Below are positions 33,475 through 44,304 of a stretch of DNA of 64,000 nt, piece after piece. The stretch's first letter is position 1; each line of letters begins with the position of its first letter. The notes beneath the pieces are model-generated. The model searched no databases and had not been told where the DNA came from. It was given only the letters and a program-made list of their open reading frames with translations. Origin of the DNA: Cristatella mucedo (lineage: Eukaryota; Bryozoa; Phylactolaemata; Cristatellidae); contig WPIO01000068.1 of assembly GCA_009760855.2 (NCBI GenBank), positions 730,001 to 794,000 on the forward strand. The letters run 5' to 3'. Both the position numbers and the translations under genes were made by a program.

Positions 33475-35851
33475 ACCTCGCGTTTTTTCTTCACATTCTT
33501 TTCTTATCCTTCTTTTTTGTGTGCCTCTTTGCCTTTTTTGGTCTTATTAAACTTGTATATCCATATTGCGTTCAGCACTACACCTTTGCCGTATTCATTA
33601 CATAGCTTATACGGCTGGTCTATGGAATGGCATTGAAAAAGTGACTCTTTTTATAAATATGGATTCAAAGCGCTGTAAAATGCAATACCTGAGGATTCTC
33701 CCCAAACGCTAAGTTGAACTCGCCAGGCAGCATGAGCTCTTTCGCGCTTTCCACAACCAGGTGGCATTTCTTCGGAGTCTCTTCCGACTTTCCAGCAAGA
33801 AAAAGGCACGCTGCTCCGGTGAGCTGTGAAAAATCAGAAATCTTAATTCTTCAATCCCTTTAACATAAAACATACAACCAAGTTGTATTCATACACAATA
33901 TAATCAATTAAAAAATTTGAATGCAATTGAAAATTGTTGGGGCAGTGTCATCTGTATCAAATTATTTAAGATACACGTCCTGATGAAATAAAATTAGCAC
34001 GGCTGAAAACTGCATTTAAAAATCACTAACTAAGCATACAGCATTCTTTTTTTAATAAACAGCTTCTTCACCATCAAGGATTACAATTTTACTAACAATA
34101 ACATGCAATTTAAAAAAATATTCACCCTCGCTATAGAGAAGAATTAGCTGGTAGTAATAAAGGAGTAGCTCAATGACAGTTAATTAATTCACTGTGAATT
34201 TTGACTTCTTTTAGCATTCCCTTATCTGAGGCTTTAAAATTTACTCTATTGTGAAGATGAGTTGTTTTTTCTGTGCATGAAAAATAAAATCTCTGAAATG
34301 ACTGAGATTTCGGCACCCCTAACTTTATGTTATTTAACATTTAGTCAAAAATCTCAAACTTTTCTAAATGCTATATCTTTATGTGCTGCTGATAGCTACC
34401 ATTTAGATGTTTTTATTGCTAGAAGTTCATATTTATTGCAGCAAACCTAAATTGCCCAAAAGACATTTAATTCTCTCAGGGTGCTATATCATATGTATTA
34501 TTATTATTATTATTATTATTGGGGCCGATGTTAAGAACTGAGATCGAGACAAAAACGTCATAAGTGTCATTAACATTACTTTGCCGGTATCACCCAAGCT
34601 CACGCTGGCTATTTTATAAATCAAAACAGTAAAGCACCCCTAAGCTCAAGTTATTTTTATTTTAGAGCATGCACAGAAGGCGATTTTTACCTTTTTCCAA
34701 TTCTTAGAGTCTTCACCGTAGGCAAGGTGCTTGCTCTTCATGACCAAGGTCGCGGGCTACAGACCGGCCGGTAATTTATTTATGCCTACTATTAGCTGTA
34801 ATGATTGCCAAAAAGACTAGTATTGCTATATAATTCATAAAAATAAAATACGATACATTTGAATAGAAAATAAGAATATATATATATATATATATATATA
34901 TCTCGCAACCGCATCCTACGACATTATTTATGTAAGGTGAGTACCTAGCCCCGAGGCAAACTTGTTGTATTCGCTAATGTTATTGTTTACATCCATTAAT
35001 CCTTTCGCTCTACTATCCTAATAACTGGTGGCCATTAGTGCCTTCATACTTCCTAAGCAATCTGGCATATACATGCACTTGTTTGTTATTGCAAGATTGA
35101 TGCAGTAGGTTCACTAATTATTGGTTACAAGTGTTCTGGCTGTGAGTCTTCTTAAACAACCTAATTGTGACACCTAACTAATCCTTATTAGCACAGGCTT
35201 CTTGTGCATAGTGATAATTAAAACAATGGAAAAGACGATAAACTTACGTATATGTTGAACTCTTTTAAGTCTTTCTTGCTGTAAAATTTATGAAAGTACA
35301 CGATCGCACTGGCAGAAGTTGTGTACGGTCTACGAGCAAAGTTAAAGATAACAGGACAAAATTATGTAAGCAAGTAGCAGGTTAGTAATATCTACACGAT
35401 TCCCAGCAACAGTATATAATTGTTCTTGCTAGTAAACCTAAGCAAACGATTGACTGATGCAAGTGCATGCATCCAAACACTTGTATGCCTATTCGTAAAT
35501 TCCCTCACTTCCTTCGAGCAAACTACTTTAGCGTATATGCTAAGAATTTCACTTATTTAAGGCATGGAAACAAAATAAAAGATATCAATTAATTGCTTCA
35601 TGGCACGTAACTGACTGCAGATGGAAGTGCAACAGCGAGTTTCAAGAATGAACGGTAAAATAAGCATAGCTACACCAGACACAGTGCTCGGCAAAAACTG
35701 GCCACAATGAAGGATACAGCCGAAGTAGGTTTCCTAAATTTTTAATGAAATCCACTCCTTTGAATCTGAGCCAGTCAAAATCTTTGGTTAAACCATCTTT
35801 GCAAAACTGGCTGTCTGTAACTTCACCTTTTCCTAAGTGGGCAGTTGACAT
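24072..35851 (-). CDS. Cyclin K-like paralogue, seven coding exons, 284 aa, no Pro-rich tail
   Basis: Minus-strand exons: 35851-35718, 35329-35248, 33823-33689, 29837-29732, 27928-27871, 27577-27399, 24232-24072. They sum to 855 nt, in frame, ending TAG. Lengths of exons 1-6 are 134/82/135/106/58/179 against 137/82/132/106/58/176 in cyclin K, with all phases equal (2,0,0... as 2,0,0,1,2,1). Matches: [106 protein letters not shown]. The CDK-contact core GK-EETPKK of fold 1 is kept; fold 2 is more diverged. The ATG at 35851 follows an acceptor with a T-rich tract at 35883-35882, so a 5' non-coding exon is likely. A donor at 24106 could lead to further exons; otherwise the protein ends soon after fold 2. 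Binding to a CDK12-like kinase is inferred only. Confidence 0.93.
25232..25452 (-). mobile_element. SINE-2 copy with internal low-complexity expansion, in paralogue intron 6
   Basis: Its two ends match SINE-2 ('atcaccacaatttgcagt' and 'gcccactgcaggactcaaactcctgacctgggtcgtgagag'). The loop of the body hairpin has grown into about 120 bp of AATAAACGACAAT-like repeats. Confidence 0.6.
26790..27330 (+). mobile_element. Decayed L2/CR1-like LINE in paralogue intron 6
   Basis: Plus-strand fragments still read [13 protein letters not shown] and [24 protein letters not shown], matching the family A C-terminal region, with stops between. It ends about 70 bp before paralogue exon 6. Further relic-like sequence (about 26390-26480, minus) is too weak to place. 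Confidence 0.5.
28243..28393 (+). repeat. (CA)n/(CG)n compound repeat in paralogue intron 4
   Basis: A CA run passes into a pure CG run (28271-28289) and back to CA, then a second CGCGCG block at about 28347-28355. It is all alternating purine-pyrimidine over some 150 bp. Confidence 0.9.
28394..29411. other. Paralogue intron 4 remainder, nothing certain
   Basis: A plus-strand open stretch (about 29079-29215) reads like protein (Lys/Ala-rich) but has no splice sites I trust. No repeat family is recognised. Confidence 0.35.
29412..29490 (+). mobile_element. Family A LINE tail in paralogue intron 4
   Basis: It reads 'catttgtaaagcacctagaa', then 'ctctgagggtgctttaataag' and an ATT-rich end. This is the 3' hairpin region alone. 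Confidence 0.65.
30026..30886. mobile_element. Non-autonomous DNA transposon relic in paralogue intron 3
   Basis: The left end reads CAGTGGTACTTCTCGGCTTACGAG, broken here only by quoting, followed by 'gctcgtaactcaaattactcg'. The right end in reverse reads GTACCGTAGTC, TTGGCTTACGAGT, then 'tttcgagatacgagc'. These are imperfect terminal inverted repeats with a second inner pair. The length is about 860 bp and no transposase is visible. The ends look pogo/Tigger-like, but a TA duplication is not clear. Confidence 0.5.
31570..33360 (-). mobile_element. Diverged family A LINE in paralogue intron 3
   Basis: Minus strand, collinear with the 19.6-22.2 kb copy from the RT fingers ([18 protein letters not shown]) through [11 protein letters not shown] and FYAEETQLY to the 3' UTR. 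YADD reads YAEE and several frameshifts are present. It has the same orientation as the host gene. Confidence 0.75.
32129..32311 (-). repeat. 47-bp tandem repeat inside the LINE
   Basis: Four units start at 32129, 32176, 32223 and 32270, each exactly 47 bp apart ('atgctcacg...gacaagcctagc...gtgacgcaccacctgcg'). The last is cut short. In other family A copies this RT segment occurs once. Confidence 0.85.
33433..33473 (+). repeat. (CT)n microsatellite
   Basis: A CT run in paralogue intron 3, about 215 bp from exon 3 of that gene. Confidence 0.9.
34445..34520 (+). mobile_element. Family A-type LINE tail in paralogue intron 2
   Basis: The tail hairpin remnant ('cattaatt' region, 'tctcagggtgctatatca') is followed by (TTA)n at 34497-34520. 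Confidence 0.55.
34690..34785 (+). mobile_element. Possible tRNA-derived SINE head
   Basis: 'aggtgcttgctctt', 'gaccaaggtcgcgggctacagaccgg' resembles the SINE-1/SINE-2 heads (anticodon-loop area plus a mutated B box). No tail is visible. A (TA)n run follows at 34877-34902. Confidence 0.35.
35330..35717 (-). other. U12-type intron (intron 1 of the cyclin K paralogue)
   Basis: The donor reads GTATCCTT, an exact U12-type match. ATCTTTAAC (35349-35341), with two differences from TTCCTTAAC, puts the branch A 12 nt from the acceptor TAG. The position and phase equal those of intron 1 in the plus-strand cyclin K. Confidence 0.82.
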
Positions 35852-35881
35852 TTTACCTGGAGCGACGGAGCACAACAATTT

Positions 35882-36509
35882 CTAAAAAAAAAGTGTAGAT
35901 ATAAAACCAATCATCAAAAAAAAGCATTAATTATTTCCGTTAAATAAGCTCTCAGTTTATGTAATCGAAAAACCATTATTAATATGGCGAGAAAATAGCC
36001 ATATCATCAATCACCTTTACTAGCAGGGGGCAAGGTAAAATTAATGCTTCGAGATTTGGAAAAACGACCCGGGTCTGTAAGTGCGACCGCCTTACCCCTG
36101 TGCTGAGAGTTAAAATTACGGATACCCCTTTTGGCTCCAATTCAGACTATCAAACCGTGAATTGATAGCAATTCCGGTATACAAATGTACCTTGTCCGCA
36201 ACAATCTGATAAGTACAGGGTCCTGATAGGAGTTTTAAAGTCTCGCAGATGTAGTCTAAGCAGACCTTGAAAAGATTATTTAGGCGAGTTCACGTAGGCA
36301 GATAGGAAAATTAAAGAATCACCATAATAATTTATCCGCTTAATTCCACGTGAGAATTGTATCTTACATAAGTATTTCACATAGGCTGGAATCTAGCCAT
36401 ATGAACTGATTAGCAAGAGCAGACATTAGTTAGTGGGCTTTGGCTCCAAAATAAAATTCGCAAGGACTGAGCAAATTCCTTTATTAACTCGCGTGTTCTT
36501 ATTTTTTTA
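35882..36509. other. 5' flank or 5' UTR intron of the paralogue
   Basis: It starts (minus sense) with a T-rich splice acceptor at 35883-35882. No upstream exon or promoter element can be picked with confidence. Confidence 0.4.
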
Positions 36510-36885
36510 GATGTCACGTTGTGGGCTGTAAATTAACTGTTCCATTACTCCACTTAAAGACCGTTGGCGACAGAAGATTTAGTTCTGGGGGCTCTAGACT
36601 AGGAAACTCACTTCCACAATTTTCAACCAACGACACCTACTCTCCTGCTGCCGACTATGGCTCATCCTTTTCAGTGGTCCTGAGCTGCTACTTCGATGCT
36701 ACTCACTACCTTAACTGCTCTCTTGACTCTGCTATACTTCTCACTTTCTCTTTTTTGAGTGAGGTCTAGTCTGATGGCTACCGAATGCTTACCGAAAACC
36801 ACTCAGGCAGTGAGTGTGCTATACAAAACTCTCCTGCGTAACGCCCATATCGTCTGTGTGAATTAAAAGGCGTTCATACCTTACA
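36510..36885 (+). mobile_element. Family B LINE fragment
   Basis: It reads KLTVPLLHLKTVGDRRFSS and SRLGNSLPQFS in frame, then the family-specific end (ADYGSSFSVVLSCYFDATHY), to just before the usual (CATTA)n tail, which is missing here. Confidence 0.68.
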
Positions 36886-37245
36886 GAATTCTAGAGTGAA
36901 TTCCAAGTCTCTAGAACATGCGAACTGAAGGTGAGGTATCCATAGGATTTGATGTTAATCAGAAATGTGGCGTGCCGAAATGAGTCAGGAGAGAGGTTTT
37001 CAATGATACGAGTGACTGTGTATAGCCTAGGGTTGATGTTTAAAGCAAAAAGCCCGGGTCATAGGATTGAGTCCTGTAGGGACAGGATGGTAGATGTGAA
37101 GTTTCTTCTACTGCTCAAGGCTCAAGCTATGACGACCACAGGAAGTTAAATTCTGCTCTAGTTTTCCTTTTCGGCTCCTCTTCACCGGCCTCAGAGCAGC
37201 CTGGTATCTCCGTAGAATACTGAATACAATATAATACAATACGTA
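36886..37245 (-). mobile_element. L2/CR1-like LINE relic, minus strand
   Basis: 'gaattccaagtctctagaacatgcgaactgaagg' resembles, in reverse, the conserved F-S-x-A-x-K-x-WNSLP end of L2/CR1 proteins. It is strongly decayed, and its family is uncertain. Confidence 0.35.
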
Positions 37246-37257
37246 GAATACAATACA

Positions 37258-37757
37258 CACTTAGGTCCCTTCATTCTTTGGCTCCAGCCTATCTCTGAAA
37301 TCTACTCCACCTCCAGGCCAAGCATCGTACCACCCACTTTTCGGAATCTAACAGTTTACCAATACATCGTTCAAACCGCAAATCCTTTGGAGAACGTGCA
37401 TTTAGTTTGTATGCTCCCAAACCCTGAAACTCACTCTCGACTTGTGTCAGAACATCCCCTGACTTGACCGCATTTAAAAAAATACTTCAAAACGCACGTA
37501 TTAAGCACAGCATTTAGTGGATCTCTTTGATTTTTCCTTCATGTACTTATGCGTGATGCCACTGTGGGTGCTGCCACTAACCACACTTGCATGCTGCTCC
37601 TGTGCATGTCACCCCTAACCTTGTTATTCATGTTGTTTAAGAAGCATGATATTACTCTCCGTGTAATCGTTTTTTGCTAGCAGCAAATGTAAACTGCCTA
37701 GAAAGAGATTGATTTCTCTGAGGGCGCTTTAACAAGTAGATTATTATTATTATTATT
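37258..37757 (+). mobile_element. Family A LINE, C-terminal end and tail
   Basis: It starts in the region encoding [10 protein letters not shown] and continues with the C-terminal end (frames broken), the stop, 3' UTR, tail hairpin (37695-37730) and (ATT)n. Confidence 0.75.
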
Positions 37758-37759
37758 GG

Positions 37760-38215
37760 AAGACTTCGTTCACGTTGACGACGAGAACAAAGAAAACTAT
37801 ATTGCTGCAGTATTATAAGATGTTTACGATCTTGTATAGTAGATGAAGATTGTTGAAGGAGTGATGGATTATGATGACAAAGTCAGTCCTCAATATCCCA
37901 AAGCTGGTCTAGAAAGAGCAGTTACACTTCAGGGGTTCAAATCCCTTTATAAGAATGTTCTCGACATCGAGGATCAGCTGCTCTGCTCTGAAGTTTAAAT
38001 TGAAGCTGCTGGTACATTCACCGATCTTAAGAAACGTTTGAATCACTTCAGAGCAAGATCCGTCTTCCTCACTGAAAAGTGCTAGAAACTTCAAAACCTG
38101 CACTAAACGACTATGTATGAGATGCTTAACTAATAATTCTTGAACCCAGAAATTTAGGGAACAATATGCGTACTTAACTGGGTTGCCTACGTAAACGGGT
38201 GGGCACATAAGCAAG
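37760..38215 (+). pseudogene. Unidentified decayed coding-like sequence
   Basis: The plus strand reads FVHVDDENKENYIAAVL, then after stops KIVEGVMDYDDKVSPQYPKA, FKSLYKNVLDIEDQLLCSEV and TFTDLKKRLNHFRARSVFL in a single frame with in-frame stops. The composition is protein-like, but I do not recognise the family. It lies just after a LINE tail. It could be the relic of a gene or transposon. The minus strand also has a 101-codon open frame here (38214-37909). Confidence 0.3.
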
Positions 38216-38299
38216 GGACTACTGCTCTGTTTTTTATCTATGTTGTATCACACTAATAACATTTTTAGGTGTCATGTTTTTTAAAGGCGTTCAGCTTAC

Positions 38300-38395
38300 T
38301 TTTTGGCATATGTAAAGTACCTTGAAAGAGATTAAGTTCTCTGAGGCTGCTATACAAATCAAATGAATAGTTATTACAATTAGGAACATTATTAG
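38300..38395 (+). mobile_element. LINE/SINE-type 3' tail
   Basis: 'gcatatgtaaagtaccttga', 'gagattaagttctctgagg' and 'ctgctatacaaatca' are closer to the SINE-1 tail (CTATACAAAT) than to the LINE tail (TTTATCAAGT). No tRNA-like head is found upstream. Confidence 0.5.
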
Positions 38396-41300
38396 GAAAC
38401 ATCTGGATTGTGGCAGCTCACTATGAGTGAAGACTCTCTGAGCGAAGACCGGCAACTCAACATAATGACTCTGACGGACCGGTTTGCGAATGCTACAATT
38501 TTTTACTAGAGTGTCTGCTATGCAAACGGAATAGTGCTAAGCCAAAAAATCATGATTAGTTGGCTTAACTGCTTATAGTTTTACTTATATACTGAACGCT
38601 CTGGTGGCTAATTGCAAGCCTTGAAGGTTGAAAAAGCAGCCTCAAAAGCAAGGCTGGATTTTGCTCGCTCATCACAGCATTGTAAAGCATCAGAGAAGTT
38701 ACTCATGGGTGACCAGATTACGGCGGTGCGGCTGCGCTACCAAATTTTTACGAACAAGGTGCGCAGATATTTTTGGAAGACAGTGCTTGAAGTTAGGTTG
38801 CTAGCGACTTACAAAGTCGATGTAAATAGATGAGTCAACAGCACATGGAAACGACAAGCTAATAATCTACCCCAACCTCTTAAAGGACAATCGTGTACTG
38901 TAAGAACTGCTGAGCTAACAGTTAACTCTCTCTCTTAAAGTCTGTCATGGGATTCGGTCAGCATTCTCAATTAATCAAGAAGCCTGTGATGGGCTCATGA
39001 TAACTGAAGCAAGAGTGTGTCTAGAGCAAGTTATTGACCGAGAATGGGCAGGCTTTGCACAGCATTGAGACTTCTTTCACGACTAGTGACGACCGCTTAA
39101 TTAGACTGCAGGACTGTGGCACTGGAGGACTTTGAGACTCAAAAAACGGATCTTCTAGCAGATGCTGAACAATTACACTAAAAAATACCTCAATTCACGC
39201 CCATATACTCTCTCACTTGACGGTGAGCGAGAGGCAATTACTGACTGCACGAGCCCGCGGACCGTGCCGAAGCCACGAGGAGCTGGGCCTAAGAGACCGA
39301 GCCGCTCGGGGCGAATCTCATGCTCTCTGGCACGGGTCCTCACTCTAAGGTAGCGCACACACAGTTTTCGACCTATGGAACTTCGTGTCTTTTTTCTGCC
39401 TTACTAAAGTTAAAAATTAAGGCGCAACTTCAAACCATAGCTAGTATTGCACAGGAAACTATTAAATTACACAAAAGCAACAATTAAGCGAACGGCTTGC
39501 CCTTGGATGGCCCTGACACATCGCAAATATTCAACTAATATCACGAATCGTCAGTTTCCTTCCTAACATCGGTGCCTAAAAGGACCTGCAATAGAGATAA
39601 CGACATTTTTTATTGCACCTTAATAGAACAAAATTTCTTCCTATGAGAAAAACATGAGCTGGACTGGAAACATATCCACTATTTCGTAATAGCATGCACA
39701 GTTTTGGCTCGCACAAGCACGAAAGAGAAAACTCACAAGGACCAGCCGTAAAGCCACCAATAAGAATAAGTTCTGACAGGAAGATATGCGTAATAGATTC
39801 TTTTTAATTCCCGTCAAGTAAGGGACGTTATGGATGACATCCAATAGTGAGTTCCGGCCTTAACCAACCAATCAAAGGCGTGGTCTTTAAAGATTGCGTC
39901 GATAAGAGGCGTCGCAAGACAGCTGGGGCCAAGGGAGTCGGTGCCGTAAATTTTGGCAGCACTCACGCCTCTAAAGAGTAGCTAGTGAAAAGTAATTAGA
40001 CATGGTCCAACAGTAGCTCGCAGAGCAAGCCAGGACTGAAACTTTTAGCTCCGTGCAGCTCAGGGTACACTTAACGTTCTAGTGGGCAGATATTTGTAGA
40101 CGCACAAGTGTATGTTTGTGGCCTCTTGCAGTATGTGTTTGCATTTGCGTGAGTGTGTGTATGTGTGTGAGGGTGTGTGCGTGTGTGTATGTGTGTGTAT
40201 GTATCATTGCCTAGTCACGTGTAGCTATCAATTCCCCCGTGTTTCCTTCAAGTTTCGTTAACACCCAAGTTGACCTCTGTTGCGGGGAAGACTTCTAGCA
40301 GCATTTTCCCCTTACGTGCCTGTTTACTTGGATTAATTTGATCCTGTGTAACTCGAATGCATGGTCAGTCCCTTACTGCACTTATACGTAAACCAGATGG
40401 TTTTTAGGACTGGAGCTTACAGCTTCACAATTCATGCTTCCAGTAGTCATTCAATTTCAGTGTCCTCAGGAGGGGAACCAAATATTTGTATTCAACGAAG
40501 CCATGCCAGTGGTTGTCAGTGGAGCTCCACTAGATTTGCCTACACAGATATTTGTACGAAATTATGTACTATACTAACCACAGTAACGTTTGTCAGCACG
40601 GCCCTTTGAGACTATATGCTCCTTTAGCAGAATTTGGGACTCGGGAATCCATTACGAATCTTCTGCTCTAAGATGCAGGTGATTCTCCAAATAGGTAATA
40701 GCACCAATAGGGAATAGGGTTTACCAACTATAACACATACCAACACCACCCTTTACCTAACGGTCATTCTAAGTTTGCACATAGGTTTTTTTTAAGAAGT
40801 GAGCATAGGAAAGGCATGTACATAATAAAACTTAAGCCTACATGAGAGAGACACAGCAGAATTCCTCATTCCGATAGCAAGTACCCTAAGCAAATAAAGC
40901 ATTTGCAACGCATGCCTTGGCTCACACTTCACGGGACTTTCGTAGCACATGAATAAAGCCTGTGAGCACCATCGGAGCCAGCTGCTCATGCCCTCACACC
41001 ACGATGTCATGGCGATGCTCTGGCAAGCTTTTCTTACCGTTTCCCGAGACTATAATTCTTTAGTGCACTTAAGCAAACACCAGAGCACAGCTCAGGTTTC
41101 TTAAAAACAAATCACTCTCACAGGTAAAACTACGGTGGTAGGGATGCTGTGAACGATGCACAGTAATGTTGTTGGCCAGCTCTGAACGATATAATACTGC
41201 TATACATGGATTCAGAAAGATTAGAATATTTTTAATCTATCATCCTCAGATTTTGTCGGGCGATAACTTCGCTTGAAATGATTTTAAAAGCTAAAACAGT

Positions 41301-41710
41301 GCATTAAGCATACCTGATCGAGCCGCTGGGGTGTTTTCCAAAATGGCTGAACGAATGCTGACCTCAAAAAAGAAGGACGACAGATCGTTGTCCAGCTATA
41401 TGTGAAGTAAACATAAAGCTGGATTATAATTTTGCTAAATTGCTTTTTTAGATACCTTAGATAATTTTGGTAGAAACCACATTTTTGGTACTACTTCCCT
41501 TAATGTCATGGTTGGCAATGATGGCTGTGGCTGCCTTTGGAGAGCAGTTTGCTGATCAATCGACTACTGCTTTCCTTTACACTGCCCGAGCACTGATAAT
41601 AATAATACAAACCCTTCGATAACCAAATCTCTATCCCTGATATTTTTTCACACAAGAGAAGCAATGCACAGAGTTCATGAAAGGTCAAGTATCATTCCTA
41701 GACAAGCATA
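38396..41710. other. Intergenic, nothing certain
   Basis: It holds a GC-rich patch (about 39220-39355), a GT-rich microsatellite (40141-40205) and scattered short frames. One minus-strand frame (about 41045-40890) could be an exon but matches nothing I know. Confidence 0.4.
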
Positions 41711-43160
41711 ATAATAATGATGATACGACTATAGTGCCGTCAGAGAAATTAATCTTTTTCTATGAACTTAAGATGTGCTGCAAAGGAAGTATGGTCGAGT
41801 GGCTAGCTATAGCATGGTTGGAGATAACATGCACAGGGTCACCATGCAAGTAGGGTTAGTTTTGGCTCCGACTATGTCAGCATAGGTTTAAACAACAAGG
41901 ACGAATCATATGAACCAACAAAATTCTGTGATAGATGGGTGCGTCTTAGTTCATGTTAAATTTAGGTAATTCGGTGGATGTGATGAGCCATGTCGGACGT
42001 GAGCTCTAGGAATTTGGTGAGTACAAACTAAAGGCAAGGGCTCCGAGGATTTGAAGCTCCTAGGAGGTGAACTTCACGTTTAAATTAAAAAAAGCATGTC
42101 GCAGGACGCTTGGTATGATGGGGATTGGATACAATAGGTAGCTGTAGCCAATGAATGAATGGGCATAAAACTGAGTGGCAGAACCTTGAAATAAATCCGT
42201 TGCTTGACTGGTAGCCAGTGCAGGTCGGTTAGAAGTGGTGTGATGTGGCAACTGCGACGCTCACGACAGACAAGCATAGCTACAGAGTTGCGCACCTGCT
42301 GTAAATGCATAAGTACAGAGGCCGCGACCAGTAGTCAGTGAGCTACAAAAGTCAAGTCGGAGTGTCGCAAATGCACGTACCAATTCAGATTTAAAATTCC
42401 ATACTAAGCAAGCCCAAATTTCAGTAAGGTTTTATAGCCGTAAGTGTGCAGAATAGACTTGGGAGCTGATCTGACTCCCTAATGAAATGTCACTTTGAAA
42501 CAGGACATTTAGATTTCAAAAATATTCAAAAAGACATATACTGACAGATCCAATTTCTATTGTTTGTTATTCCCATTTCTGAATCACGCTCGGTTAATCC
42601 ATAACTAGTAAACTTGTTTTACCTCCATTCAGTTTAAAAAGGTTTGCTGCAATCAATGAGGGAATGTCACGATTACGTGCTGCAAGGGCATTGGCAGAGT
42701 TCGATGCACTTGTAAGCTTGAAGAATTGCAGAAAAGGTACGGCTGTGTGTCATCCTAGATTGTGCTTTGTGGTCGCATCTGCAAGTAGGAGATCATAAAA
42801 CATGAAACAAACGGACTAAGCACAGAACCCTGTGATATTCCGTTCTTCAGTGGTTATTCCGAGGTGTTTGTCTGTTTACAGCAATACTCCAGGGTCTTCC
42901 ACTGAGAAGGTACTTGAACCATTTTAGCACACTACCAGTGAGGCCAATGTGAGATGAGAGGCACTCGAGAAGGGCTTGACGATCAATAGTATCAAAAGCA
43001 GTCGAACGAACAATCAAGACTAACGAATAGACTCTACCTAAGTATACGGTCCTGAGAAGCTCATTTTACATCCAAAGCAAGTCTGGCTCCGTGGAGACAT
43101 CAGCTCTAAAGCCAGACTGAAACTTGCAAAGTAAATTTGAAGTTTTAATACATGATTGCA
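41711..43160 (-). mobile_element. Diverged family A-like LINE
   Basis: Minus strand, collinear with the 19.6-21.1 kb copy: tail region (41711-41790), 'tagccagtgcaggtcgg' (HWLPVKQRI), LVCRERRSCHITPLL, then RT palm remnants to about 43160. Many stops. Confidence 0.68.
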
Positions 43161-43832
43161 TGCAAAACCGGGCATGAGGCACTCTGGGCCGCTGTTAGCC
43201 CGGGTAGGTGCATGCACTAATTCGTGAACAAGTAATGTGTAACCCGCTCGAACTACCGTAAGCTCGTATATTTATAGCGAACTCTAAGCAGATGAATTTA
43301 CAGCTGAGAATCGAATATTGATTGAAAATCGACGCAGGTGATGACAGGTGCGGTAAAACGATCATTTCAGTTTATCACGAGTAAACAGCACACCGATTTG
43401 GGGGTGGTGCACATCACATTGAAAATTTAAGATGGGTATTTAGGTTTATTCAAACGAGTGGCTCGGCTTCAAGACTAATGATATGAATGATGTTATTAAA
43501 TGCACGTGTAAATAGAATCCTCGTAGAACGCAAGCTCAAGCTAAGCATTTTAAAGAATGCTCAAGTTGATAGGATACTTCATAGGGAGCCAGAAGTTAAA
43601 AGTTTTGTGATGCAGCAATTCTGTGCTTGACAATGGGCCAGTAGAGCAGTTGAGTTTTGCATCTGTTGAATGGGATTGAGGTTACTCAGGCCGGATGTCT
43701 TGAAGCAATATCGGATGTCCTGAAGCAATATCGGTAATCTCTATGTGATTTTAAAGGCATGTGACTTAATTAAAAAGAGTACGGCAGCTAAACTAACGCT
43801 CTAATTTACGTAACTCTTCACAGCTGAGCTGT
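43161..43832. other. Unassigned, LINE-like debris
   Basis: A direct 24-bp duplication 'ggatgtcytgaagcaatatcgg' lies at about 43685-43735. 43560-43680 vaguely resembles the minus-strand LINE end. Nothing else is seen. Confidence 0.35.
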
Positions 43833-44235
43833 TGCACGAGTTTCCGCTTTCTCGTGCCCTCAAGTCTCTTCTAAACAATGAATTAGATGCTCCATATTTC
43901 GCTTAAGCATCAATGGCGACAGCATTTTTTGCACTATAGTTTATCGACCATTGAACTCGCTTCCACAATCTTACTCGACGAAATCTACTCGGCTCCGGCC
44001 GACTATGTCACATGCTTTCCAGCCGTCCTGAGCGGCTACTTTTATGCTGCTAACTACTTCAACTGCCTTCCTGACTTAGCTATGCTTCTCAATTTCTCCT
44101 TTTTGCGTGAGATTGAGTCTGTAGGCTACCAAACGCCTTTCGAAAGCTGCTGATTCATTGAGGGTGCTACAGAAAACTCTGCTGCCTATTTCCCACATTG
44201 TCCTTGTAGAGTTACAGCCGAATGGAGATACGCAC
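43833..44235 (+). mobile_element. Family B LINE fragment
   Basis: It is collinear with the other family B ends: 'gctgttgcacgagtttc', PADYVTCFPAVLSGYFYAANY, then 'gagttacagccgaatggagata'. The pentamer tail has decayed. Confidence 0.62.
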
Positions 44236-44304
44236 AGTACATGCATAAATCTGAATTTAGGACCGCTGGAGAGTACATTGGATGTGTTCATCCAGAGACT
44301 AGGA

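Noticed and set aside
40792-41045. Minus-strand exon-like frame (SSWLRWCSQALFMCYESP)
   Set aside because: A weak acceptor, no clear donor and no recognisable family.
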